From Crotalaria pallida (taxonomy: Eukaryota; Streptophyta; Magnoliopsida; Fabales; Fabaceae), in the NCBI GenBank assembly GCA_037953625.1, contig CM075652.1, forward strand, positions 75,297,501 to 75,361,500: a stretch of 64,000 nucleotides of DNA, in the 5' to 3' direction. The notes beneath the pieces were generated by a model that had not been told where the DNA came from, made no database searches, and saw nothing but the letters and a program-made list of their open reading frames with translations. Positions 46,301-57,442 of this stretch are shown piece after piece. Every line of letters begins with the position of its first letter. Position 1 is the first letter of the stretch. The position numbers and the translations under genes were made by a program.

Positions 46301-48480
46301 ATATGACTCAATCAATTAAGGAAATCGAACACTTAAGTACACATAAACCGAATCATACATCACATAAGCACACAAACATAATTTCATTTAACTTTTACTT
46401 AATCAATTTTCATCTTAGCAAAACTTCATCTTATTAAACTTAAACATGTCAAAACCGTATGCATTATAGGTTGTTTTAAAAATTCATTTCTCCAAGGATC
46501 AACTTCACAAATCAACACATATTTTCATGTCATGAACACATATGCACTCAAGAGAATTTAACTCAAAAGTTAAGGTCTAAACCGTGACCTTAACTAGATT
46601 TTCTTAAAAATGTTTCAAAGTTTCAAGACTTAAAAACAACTCCAAATTCAATCAACAATTTTGCATAATTCATCAAGGAAGTAAAACATAATCCTAGCAT
46701 ATTTTCTTAGGCAAAACCGTGACCATACATAAGCCTCTACACAATTTAGATTTCACATTCAACATATAAAATTATCTCAAGGTTCATGGAAATCATATAC
46801 ACATAACATAAATCCAATATAAAAACCTCTAACCTAAAAATCAAGTACAAACCGTGGCTATCATAGAAGATCACACAATTTATATTCACTCAAACATCAC
46901 TAAATCTCAAGATCACAACATGCAAGAGACCAAACAAAAGAAAATCAAGCTTACATGCACAACAACATAAAACCGTGGCTAGCATAAAAGAAATCATCAA
47001 GTACATCATAAATCAAATATAGATCGTGACATGCATGAAGTCACAAACACTAGATCCTTGAAAAACTTTTCATGAAAACTAAAATCAAGTTCTCTTCCAA
47101 AACCTTTCTAAGAAATCAAAGAGAAAACTCAAGATCAAGAGAGAAAACACTTTCTCAATAAAACGTTAAGATCAAGTTGAAAAACCAACATGCATGTAAA
47201 GGAAATCACTAGATCTAACACAAATCAAACATGTATCAACACTTTTTCAAACAAAATCAAGGTTTTAGAAAGAAAGAATGAAAATGAAAAAGAATCAAAG
47301 AAAAAAAGGTTTAAAACTTTTAAAATCATGAAACAAATTCTTACTTAGTCAAAACTTTAAAGAATTCAAGTCCAAAGTCTTTAATCTCTCTTTCTAGTCC
47401 TCACGGTTTCTCCCTCCTTTTCCTAGGTCCATTGGTTTCTCTTTTCCTCTTCACTAGCTTGGCTTGATCTTGCTTAGGTGATGAAGAAATTAAGGTGTTA
47501 AGGTTTGGTTCTTCTCTTCTCACAATTCGGTTTCTCTCTCTCTTTCACTTTCTCACTAAGAGCTTGATGGTGCTCTTAATGTTGTATGTTTGGTCTTGAA
47601 AAAGGAATGAAGGAAAGTGTGTGTGTTGATGAAAGAATGAAGGAGAACTCATTCACTCTCTCACGGTTTTGGTGTTGCTTGAGGGTGTGTGTTGATGTGG
47701 TTTGTGTTGGTGAAAGAAAGAAGAAAGGATGAAGGATGAATCAACTCACTCTTCTCTTCATACGGTTTTGGCCCCTTTCTTTTATGTTTCTCCACTTTTC
47801 TTATTTGCCATCAAGGGCTTGCATGGGTGGCTTCCTTGCAATTGCTTAGGGACTAAGTCACAAAACTTGGAGGCCAAGTTTTGCCTTAAGGCCCCTCACG
47901 GCCTCCCCCTTGTTCCTCCCTTTTCTTCACTTTTTTCTTCCTTAAGTCATGCTTAGGTCATGGGGATGATGTCATGGACTTGACTTTTGGGCATCCTAGC
48001 TTGGTGACTAAGCAAGGCTACATGAAGACTAAATGAAACAACTTGGTGACCAAGTCATTCATCTATCATTCGGCCATGGGTGGTTAGGGTAGGTTAGATT
48101 AGCTTAATTAGGTTTAGGGCACTAATTAGGGTTCTAATCGTGATTAGGGTAGGATTAGGCTAATTAATCTAGGTTTAGTCCACTAATCCTTAGTGATTTG
48201 GGCTTAATCAAGGATTAAGAGCTCGATTAGGGTTTCCAGAGGTGATTGGACTTTGATTCTTTGAAACTTAAAGAAAATAATTTTCCATAAGATCATGTAA
48301 ATCAATAAAACAAAATCTTAATCAAAACCTTAAACAATCTAGCACACAAGGTCACACACACAAACAAATCAAATTTCAAAATATAAGAACTCATCATGAA
48401 ATCAATTCTTTAATTAATTAGGTTAAAACAATCTTCTTGATTAAGGACTTGTAGAAGTGAGTCAAAGGGCAGATGTTACA
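43334..48480 (-). mobile_element. Solo LTR 'C', 5.15 kb
   Basis: Perfect 5-bp TSD GGGAA (43329-43333 and 48481-48485). On the minus strand it begins TGTAACATCTGCCC and ends CGGGGTGTTACC (last base changed from A). No coding frame of note in 5.1 kb and no second LTR. The sense strand is inferred minus from the terminal pattern shared with LTR B. Very long LTRs of this kind occur in legume Ogre and in Tekay-type elements; which one is not resolved. Confidence 0.88.
44875..45100. repeat. 34-bp tandem repeat in LTR C
   Basis: Four near-identical 34-bp units start at 44875, 44909, 44943 and 44977 (CATATAGATACACTTTCAAT, then CATGTGGCAACAGC). About three degenerate units follow to 45100. Confidence 0.9.
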
Positions 48481-48485
48481 GGGAA

Positions 48486-48662
48486 TATACATTAGTTAAT
48501 GGATACACTTACTAATAAAAATTAAATACTATTACAATTTTCAATAATGATTAAATAGGGGCATTTTGGACAAATTATGCATAATACTTACAATAATTAA
48601 TACTTTCTTAATCTGTGTGCTCAGGCCTAAAAGACCAAACATAGTGAAACGCAGGGAGTACT
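48486..48662. mobile_element. Half of a Stowaway MITE (third subfamily)
   Basis: It matches the right half of 32352-32711 (CTTACAATAATTAATACTTT and GAAACGCAGGGAG before TA). The left half is missing. Confidence 0.6.
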
Positions 48663-48704
48663 CCGTGTTGACTTTATATTTTAGAATTAAAAATAAAAAT
48701 GCTA

Positions 48705-48963
48705 CTCCCTCCATTCCACTTTATCTATCACTTTAGTCTTTTTAACTTGTTCCATATTATTTGTCACTTTAGGAATTTGAGAGTGTATTTTGATTTTTTT
48801 TCCAACTTTAACCTTGCATTTAATGTGTTGAAATATGTGAAATGGGTGATAATAAATGTACTTTGAGGACATTATAATAAAATTATCTAATTATTCTCTT
48901 AAAAATTGAAACATTAATCCGTGTGAAATTTCTATAGTGATAGTTAAATTGGAACAGAGGGAG
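48705..48963. mobile_element. Intact Stowaway-type MITE (second subfamily)
   Basis: 259 bp. CTCCCTCCATTCCACTTTAT to inverse AAATTGGAACAGAGGGAG, with TA on both sides. Confidence 0.85.
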
Positions 48964-48971
48964 TAACAAAT

Positions 48972-51565
48972 TGTCACGACCGTCCCATTTGTTCACCGCG
49001 AAAAAATAATGGAGTCGCCACCAAAATGGAAAATCTTGGGAAAACCTTTTTGTTTAGGAAACTGGTCTTTAAAATGAGGTTGAGCTCGGGAGTCATTTAC
49101 GACTAGGGAATGTAACTATATGAATTTCTTAATTTAATAATTATATTTATCTATGTATTTATTCATGTGAAAGCGAGGTATGGGTAATGGTTTATAATTA
49201 TTTTTTTAACATATATATATGTAGTTATATTGGGTTAATATATATAGATATGATTTCAATATATGAGTTTGGTTATGAATGTACTTGCTGTGTACGCGGA
49301 TTGGCGGATGCTCGTCTAGGTTTGTCGTATGTGTTTGAGTGTCGGAGTCGCAGGGGTTCGAGCGTGTCCTAGGTGTTGCAAGCTCGGTTGAGTCTTCAGC
49401 TTGAGGTTTCTAAGTGTAGGTTGAGTACTTAGCGTGTTAGCGAGCTTTAGTCACAGAGAGTTTCTTTTAGATCGTGTGTTGGTGGGTTTTTGGTGAGACA
49501 TTAGGTTTGTGAGGCATTTGGGTGTCGTCCGAATGTCGGGTTTTGCCTCGAGCGTTAATAGCCATAGATTAGTGAGTTTAGAGAGTCGTCTTAAGTCGTG
49601 TGAGTAGGAACGAGTGTTAAAATAGGGTAAAGTCTAGAGTTTCGTTTATAGTTTCGTTGATTTGTTGTGTTTGTTAATTATGTGTTTGATATTTTAAAAA
49701 TATGATATTTTATGTTTGGAAATGTATTTTGATGTCGTGTGTGTTTGATTTAGTGTTAGGAAGGGTTAGGAGCCCTTAGATCGGGCTTAAGGTGCGAAAA
49801 TCGGCGTTTCGGGGCTTTTGGTGCGCCTGGGCGCATCGGGGCACCATATTTTGGTGCCACAGGGGCTTCTGAGACCAGGCGTGGCGCACCAGCGCCCAGG
49901 CACGCGCTACACCTTTCCGCACTAGCTTTGCGTGATTTGCGCACTGAAGCGCGGACAGTCGCACGCTCAGGCGCGCCATACTGTTATTAGGCGCACCAGT
50001 AGCGCCATAATGGGCACCAATGCCCATTCCAGCCGCACCAACCCATCTCCCTCCTTCTTTCACACGCACCAAACTCCATCCCAAGAACCCAAACTCCATT
50101 TCCAACCTTTCCCCCATGGAAACTAAGCTTGATTTTGATAGATCCACACCTTCCTCGTGTTCCTCTTCTCTATCTCCTTCCCTTTATGTTTCTCTCTCTC
50201 CTCAAAGCTTCCTCTCTCCTCCAATATCAAGAACCAATTGGGGATCTCTCAAGGGAGTTGAGATCCAAGTAGATCGGGGGTAGATTCAAGGCTCATGGAG
50301 TTTCAATCGAGCCTCCTCTTCCTCTAAGGTAAGGGGGAGACCTTTTCTTCACTTTGGGTTAGGGATAGTTAGAGTTTTTAATAGAATTTGGGAGTAATGA
50401 TTAAATTGGAGTGTGGGTAGTACATTGACACTTTATTTGAGTTGGATTAGGACTAAATATGGTATTATTGGTTGAGTTTATATTTATTGAAGTGTTTTTG
50501 ATAAAATCCCTCTTTGTATGCTATAAAAGTAGGAAGTAAAGAACCTTAGGGATTTGATTTATGTTATTTTGCTCTGAGACATACCTGTGTATGTTGACTG
50601 GTGTATTGGTTATTTTTTTGGTTGTTGTTGTTTGTTATTTATCGTTGTTTATGATCCTTGTTGTTGTGATAGTTTATTGTCGTTATTGTTGCTATTGTTG
50701 TTGTTGGAGTTGTTGTATGGTCTTGAGATATGCCTGTGCATATTGATTATGTGTATATTGTGTGTGAGCATGTAGATGTTGTAGAGGTCGGGTTAAGGTT
50801 ATTGTAAAAGAAGTCAGTGCCTGATTATATGACGAATGAATTGAGATGGTACTTCGATACTAACTTAACCGGTTAGTCAATTCCAATAACCGGTTAAGTA
50901 AATATCAAGTACCACGTTTTACTATGAAAAACCGAAAGAGCGCCGACTATTGACTTCCTTTCCAATAATCCTAACCATCATGCATCATAACATGGAGTTG
51001 AGGTTGGACGTTGGGGTAAGGGATAGACTTACGAGACAATTCATTGAACCTAGGCACAAGAGTGATCCAGTGACTAGGTTGTGCTATTGAAACAACCGTG
51101 GGAATTGTAGTGAGTGGGGCGTTGATCCTACATGGGACCGGGCTAGCTACCCTCGCTGGGGATTGGTCCTGCCGTAATCATTATAATTTTAACGGTCACT
51201 TAGGCACTTCAGGGCCGCGGAGGGTGGTCTCGGCTATAGCCAACTCGGGCTTCACCACGAGTTGTACTTGGACTTGGATTGGCCAAGTATTCTCCAAGCA
51301 TTGGTTGAGAGACACTTACTTCCTACTCGTCTATCCCAGGAGTGGAGGGTGGCATTGTGAGATTGGATATATGTGATTGTGACATGGGAGATTTGAGTAC
51401 AGAGATGATTGAGCCAATATAGGATGGATCCCATGAGTATTATGTGTTTATGTGTGTATAGTATCCTGGGATTGGATACGAATGAGATGGATCCAATTGT
51501 GGATTGGTTGAGGGCGCCCATGCATTGCACTATGTGCTAGTTATTGTGGTGTGTATGTTTAGTAG
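48972..51565 (+). mobile_element. Long LTR-like unit 'D', 5' part
   Basis: It begins TGTCACGACCGTCCC directly after Stowaway 48705-48963 and is broken off by LTR E at 51566. It contains a GC-rich GCGC/CAGGCG leader (49780-50030), a pyrimidine-rich leader with TCTCTCTCCTC, AAGGTAAGGGGG at about 50325, and two TAACCGGTTA palindromes near 50868-50899. No coding domain. Its continuation should lie right of the window. Frames such as 49776-50147 (minus) follow base composition only. Confidence 0.65.
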
Positions 51566-52100
51566 TGTCACACCCTCACAATTGAGTAGCTTAATCACTA
51601 ATAAATAGTTTGAGATTAATTACGACCTGGAAATTTCTAGATAAAATCCGACAGAGTTTTCTCTGTTTATCGGACTTTCCCAAAAATTACATTTTATAAA
51701 CCTGTCAGAAATCAGAGTAAATTAAAACTTAAATACTAAATATAGCAGAGGTATCTAATGCCCAGATACAAATATAATACAAGCTGTGGGCTACAAAACT
51801 AAGCTATATTAATTACACACTTTGATTATGGTTCTCTCAATGCTTAAATTTACACTCCACGGTGTGGAGTGTACTCCTGCTCGGCCATGACTCGTGTAAG
51901 CTCCTTATGTACCTGAAATAAAAATAGCAAGAAGGACAACATTACACAGAACTTAGGAAATAGTGTCTAACAAGGCATAATAACAACTAAGAACATACCC
52001 ATCAATCAATCGTAATTCATAACACACAATACACATCTATTCCTAATCATTCTATTTTCTTTCTAAGTCTTAATCATATTCTCTTTTCTTAACTCTCTTG

Positions 52101-52295
52101 TCCACAGGGTCACCTGACCAACCTGTGTCCAATGTCCTATCCACAGGGTCATATGACCAACCTGTGTCCACTATCATATCCACAGGGTCACCTGAACAAC
52201 CTGGGATGAGTGTTCTTAATCACATGGTCACCTGACCAACATGCGATGTGTTCTTAGTCACAGGGTCACCTGACCAACCTGCGATGTGTCTTTAT
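52101..52295. repeat. 39-bp tandem repeat, five units, in LTR E
   Basis: Units begin TCCACAGGGTCACCTGACCA or a variant. The last two end GCGATGTGT plus a T-rich tail. A second, larger duplication (CGCACAACTACATGTGCGTC) spans about 52310-52560. Confidence 0.85.
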
Positions 52296-53592
52296 AGGGT
52301 AATGTGAACCCACTACTGCACACAACTACATGTGCATCTTACCGCTGCGCTCAACTACATGGGTGTCTTACGCAACCAATGCACCCATCAGGACGTACTT
52401 ACTTGGTCTGGTATTCACAGAACATAATTTAATCCTCCTTTAAGGTTTGCAAACCCACCACTACGCACAACTAAATGTGCGTCTTATCGCTGCGCACAAC
52501 TACATGTGCGTCTTACGCAACCAATGCATCCACGGGTGTACTTACTTGGTTGGGCATCTGCATACCAATTCCTATAGTCTATATCACATTCTCTTTCTTT
52601 GCTCTATTCCATTTATTCAACCATTTCCCTTTTCTATCCTCTTGCACTATTCTTAACTCTATCTCAATACCTACTCATTCTTTATTCTCTTTTAATTCTT
52701 GTCATTTCGTAACTTATTATTTACTAATCCATAACTCACTTTTATTACCATTCCCTAAATTCTCTTAGGAAGTTTCCTATTAGTGAACTAACCCCTATTT
52801 CCTACCTACGTTTTCTATTCTAATATCTATTAATTCCTAATTCAATCTAATTCATCTTAGTCATTCATTTATGTTTAAGTCTTTTAGCTAATCCTAAGTT
52901 AAATTTATCTACTATTAATTTCCCTCATGTCTTAGTTCACTTTAGTTAACTGTATCTAGTCTATTATATTTAAGTCCTTTATTCTCGTCTCAACTAATCT
53001 ATACATTACCAAGAACTATTAATTAAATTCCTACTTTCCTACTATTCACTTAGTGTTCCTTTTTACTACCCTAGAGTTTTATCCTATTCTATTCATGTAA
53101 TACCTTAGCTATTCATTATCACTTTACTAAGTTTTCCCTCCAAGGCTTTTAAATGGTTTAATTTATTTCCTAGCTAACTTACACTTTCCTACTACTAACT
53201 ACTTCACCTAGGTCAGTAAATCCTATTCAAACACAAAATATCATATAAATAACTAAAATATACACAAAAACATAACATCACACAAACATTCATTCAACAA
53301 TCATCACAATAATTTCCATAATCCCAACTCTAACTATTTAAACCTAATCAAGTATATTATCCTAGGATTTACACTATCATTACCCATCCCTCCTAGCCAC
53401 CACCACTATAGTCGGGCTAGAACCCATGCCCTAAAAACCGGTAATACCACCTCCTTACCTTAACCAACAAAGAGAGAGAAGGGAGTACCAAACCCTAACT
53501 CTTTAAAATCCCCTTTTTGAGCTTCAACCAAATAGCCTTCAAATGTGCAATAGAAGGGAGGAAGATAACTTGTTTCACCTAGCCTTGATGTA

Positions 53593-53630
53593 GAGAGAGA
53601 GAGAGAGAAAAAGAGAGAGAGAGAGAGGGA
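53593..53630. repeat. (GA)n microsatellite
   Basis: A GA run with a short A interruption, in the leader region of LTR E. Confidence 0.9.
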
Positions 53631-54054
53631 GCTCCAAGAGCTATGGAGGAGAGAGAATGAGAATGAACCCTAATCCACCATAACACAATTAGAAGTGGTA
53701 ATGGTTAGTGATGAGGATGATTTTCGTGCAATTAAGAGGAGAAAGAAAGGGAACATTGAATCACACTTACCCCAAAGTTTGCAGTCTCCCATGGTGGGTG
53801 CTTGAAACTCAAAGGGAGGAGAGGGAAAATTGGGGATTTGAGTGGGTGAGAGATAATAAAGAGATTAATGGGAGATTATGTGTTTATGGGTGATGGAGAT
53901 TGATTTTGAGTGGTTTATGTTGGATTTGTGTGGTGATTTGAGGTGGGAAATTAGAGAGAGAAGGGGAGAAGTTCGTGGTCCTAGGAGAGAGAAACAATGA
54001 AAGAAATGACTGAAAATGCATCAAAAACGTGTTTTTAAGCTATCTGCAGCATGT

Positions 54055-54125
54055 CTAATCGATTAGATTCAGTGCTAATCGATTATGGTAATCGATTAGA
54101 GGAACAGTCTAGTCGATTAGACTGT
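54055..54125. repeat. TAATCGATTA palindrome cluster in LTR E
   Basis: Three ATCGATT copies plus one TAGTCGATTAGAC variant in 70 bases, on the upstream (U3) side of LTR E. Confidence 0.85.
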
Positions 54126-55248
54126 TTCCTTTTTCACTAATTTGCACTTCAAAATGTCATATCTTCTTCGTTACCCGTCGGATCTTGCTCAAATTTGAAA
54201 GTAAGCTTCCTTACATACTAACTTTCATATCCAACGGTGGAATTCATGTTTAAAGTTGTAAATCTCTTATTTTAAATTTTCTAATATAGCATATTTAAAA
54301 TATAAGACCCACAATTTTACCGAATTTATTTGTATAATTATCTTTTTAATTTTAACTATATTTGTGTTATCATTTTATTTTATTTTAATAAAAATGTATG
54401 AATATAATTTATTGGGTGATGATTTGTGGTACCTTGATTTTTATATTTATAAAGTGATAATTAGGTGGATTTAATTAATTAGGTGTATATATGTATATAA
54501 TAAAATATTTTTTTTGAATAATTTAAAATTTACTTCTGGACCTAAATATATTTTATAAAGTATAGTATTATGAAATTATTATTTGATGTATATTATGAAA
54601 ATAAAAGGATTTTTGAAGGGTTATAGTGTTATAACTTCAAAATTTCATATCTTTTTAACTCTAAGTCCAAAAATTACAAACTTTATGTCAAAACGATCAT
54701 ATTGAAATGTAGATTATGAAAATGCAAAGTTTTGGACTTAATTATGAAGTTTCGAATTTTTATTACTGCTACTGTAAAATACGATTTTTGATATTTATTA
54801 AGCTTGAAAGCATAACTTTGAGTCATTAAATAGTTCTTTGACCAATAAATATTTGTATTTGCATGAAAAATATATTTTATAAATTCTATTGGTGCACCGT
54901 CCAGATTTAACATTTTGTTTTAATTTAAATTGTTTTAACTTGATTTTCATTGGGTAAATGGGAGGTGAATTACTGTATGAGTAAGAGCCAAGTATTCTTT
55001 CCCTTCTAGACTTAGAAATTCGTCCCATATGAGTCAGCGAAGAGTAGGATTCATTCATTTTCAGCACCTCATCCTTTGTTACAATTTGAATTTGCATAGG
55101 TTTTATGAAATGCATTAATGATTAACCACAAACAACTAGGTTCTCAACTATTACCAAGTAGAAAAAAAATTCTGAACTTGGCCACCAAGTCATATCCCAT
55201 TCGTGTGACCCCTTTAGACTTGGGGTGAGATGACCAAATTTTCCTAAT

Positions 55249-55256
55249 TATAAATA
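55249..55256 (+). promoter_or_regulatory. TATA box of LTR F
   Basis: TATAAATA lies about 25-30 bases before a leader-like CTTCACACATTCC. A good match to the plant consensus in a plausible U3/R position. Confidence 0.6.
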
Positions 55257-57047
55257 GAGAGCTTCCTAGAATAATTCTACACTTCACACATTCCACACTT
55301 AGAAAAATTGTGAAAGAAACCTAGAGAGAAAGAGGGCAAAACCGTGGCATATAGGAGAGGAAAGGAATGAATTTTGTGTCAAAATCTTGAAGTATTCATC
55401 TTGATTCTAAAAATGTATTCCTTTTTATGAACTCATAATCTTAACTGTTATTTGATTTTTTCTTGATTTTTTTAGTAAAGTCTTTGTTCTTATTCTCTCT
55501 TCTACTCATGAAAGATTTTTGAAAAAATTATTTTAAGTGGTTGCGAAAATTTTGTTTATAGTCATATGAACAAGAATTTAAAGAGGGACTTATAAAGAGG
55601 TTTAAAGAAACAATGTTTCTCCTTTTATTTTCTTATGATGGCCGAATTATCTAAGGATGAAATAAGGAAGTAAAAATTTAATTTGTGTCATATGAACATG
55701 TTTAAGTGATTTTTTGGAATTTTGAATGATGAAAGTTTGATGTTTTATAATGAATTCTTAAAGGAAATAATCATTTGATGAATAAACAAAATTGTATTTG
55801 GAAATTACTGTAAAAATTATTTTTATTTTTTGGGTAGGCCGTGAGACCTACATGAGTGCAAAAAGAAAATTTTATAATTTTTTGATGATTATGTGCATAA
55901 TTTATTCTTTGTTCTTTTTTTTAATTGATTATAAGGTTTAATAATTGATTATGTGAAAATAATTTGGTTACTGTTCCTATTTTTTTTTTCAATGGTCGAA
56001 TTGTTATGATCATAGGGTAGGAGTATAATTTTGATTTTCTAAGTGTTTATGTGATTATATGGTGTTTGTATCTTAATTCCTTGATGTGGTTTCATGAAAT
56101 AACAATTGCATAAATGATTTTTGATAAAAAGAAATAATCTGAAAATTTATTTTAATTCTGGAAAATTTTATTTTAATAAGGGCGTGTGATATAAAGGTGT
56201 ATTTTATGTGTATTTGTGATGTGTTTATGTGTATATGTATTTAGTATCATGTATGGTATGAAAATGAAAGTTTTAAAGTGAATAAAATTATTATTTTCTG
56301 GAAAATGAAGTTGCTGTCCAGATTTGATGTAATTTAGAAAATGTGAATATTTTTCTCAGTTAAGTATATTTTTGAGTTGTAGATTATAGGTCTTTGTGTA
56401 TAAGTGTTGGAACTTGAATTGTGATGAATTTTTAAGTGAATGCAACCTGTTTTGTGTGGCTGTCCAGCAAAGCTTAATTTGTTCATTCGAATCAAACATT
56501 ATGATATTTTCATAGTAGAGCTTTGTAATTAAGCTATAGGAAAAAGTGGCATGATTTTTTTATTAACTGGGAAAAGTGCTTTTTAAGATTAGAAAACTCA
56601 CGATGTCCTTAATTTTTAATTTTATTATATTGATCTTAGAAATTGTTTTAATATGATAAAGTATGTGATTTTATGTGTTAGAAATTTAGGTGCATGAATA
56701 TGTGTACTGATGCTTAAAAAGTGATTTTTCTTATGCTGGTTAGAATCTGTAAATGAGTTGCCTCAATTTAGAAAAAATTATTTTGAGTTTTTATTTTGAG
56801 TTTTGAGTACATGAGTTTATGTTCTAAATGAATTATGTGTGCTTGTAACGTGGTTGTATGATTTTTATTTACTGTTTGAATTGATTTAAGTGTTGCACCA
56901 AAAACAAATGATTTTAACTCTGACTGTATGATTTGTTTGATAGTGGTAGTTGTTATAAGGTGTTCGGAAAGGAATTTTTCAGTAAATGAAAAGCTGGAAT
57001 TTATCTTTGAGATGTTATAATTAAGTTTTAAAAATTATTTTGTGATT

Positions 57048-57395
57048 TGTTGAGAATGTGCCTTTGGATGCTGCTGTTCTTAGAATTATTTTTAGTTTGA
57101 ATAAGTCAAACTTAGAATTTGTCATTTAGCCAGTAGTGGATAAGTTTGTTTCCTATTTCTTTGCTACCAGCTGTTAGGTTGTTTGTAGTGCTTAGCTGGT
57201 TACTAGAATCATGGGCACGATTTATCATTCAGTTATTTCTTTCTTGTATTTAAGCACCATTTTGGGTTCAATAAAAATTATCTTTTGCAGTCAAAAAGTT
57301 AAAGTTACTGTTCAGCCTTTCTTTAGTAAAAAAGTTGTCTTTTGAATTGCTTTTCTTTCCTTTTCTATTGGTGTCTGCAACTATTAAAAACTATA
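57048..57395 (+). mobile_element. 5' LTR of the copia element
   Basis: TGTTGAGAATG to AAAAACTATA; the final CA has become TA. It contains TATTTAAG (57247-57254) as a probable TATA box and AATAAAA soon after. Confidence 0.93.
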
Positions 57396-57397
57396 AT

Positions 57398-57410
57398 TGG
57401 TATCAAGATC
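57398..57410 (+). other. Primer binding site of the copia element
   Basis: TGGTATCAAGATC, two bases after the 5' LTR. It matches the initiator Met tRNA site over the first eight bases. Confidence 0.8.
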
Positions 57411-57442
57411 TCTCTTCTTGAGGGACCTGTGTGTGAGTCATC

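Larger units (their letters stand above)
43050..48485. mobile_element. Stowaway MITE interrupted at its very end by solo LTR C
   Basis: It starts CTCCATCTGATTCGAATT at 43050 after TA and ends GGAGGGAA before TA (48486-48487) once LTR C and one TSD copy are removed. The LTR landed within the last eight bases of the MITE terminus. Confidence 0.7.
51566..54300 (-). mobile_element. Long LTR 'E', 3' part (minus orientation)
   Basis: On the minus strand it ends GAGGGTGTGACA at 51566, like the end of LTR A. The flank AGTAG (51561-51565) is the likely TSD, but the other copy lies beyond the nested insertion. Its minus-strand GGTTAAGGTAAGGAGG (about 53450-53465) parallels the donor-like site of the other LTRs. 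The part upstream in its own sense was cut by LTR F at 54301. Confidence 0.68.

Noticed and set aside
49776..50147. 123-residue minus-strand frame and overlapping frames
   Set aside because: GC-rich leader of unit D; no motif, and three overlapping frames are open from base composition alone.
52101..52295. Regularly spaced repeats that could suggest a CRISPR array
   Set aside because: The units abut without unique spacers, lie in a plant LTR, and have no cas genes nearby.
54683..55115. Two overlapping minus-strand frames of 76 and 105 residues
   Set aside because: They lie across the U3/TATA region of LTR F and show no domain.
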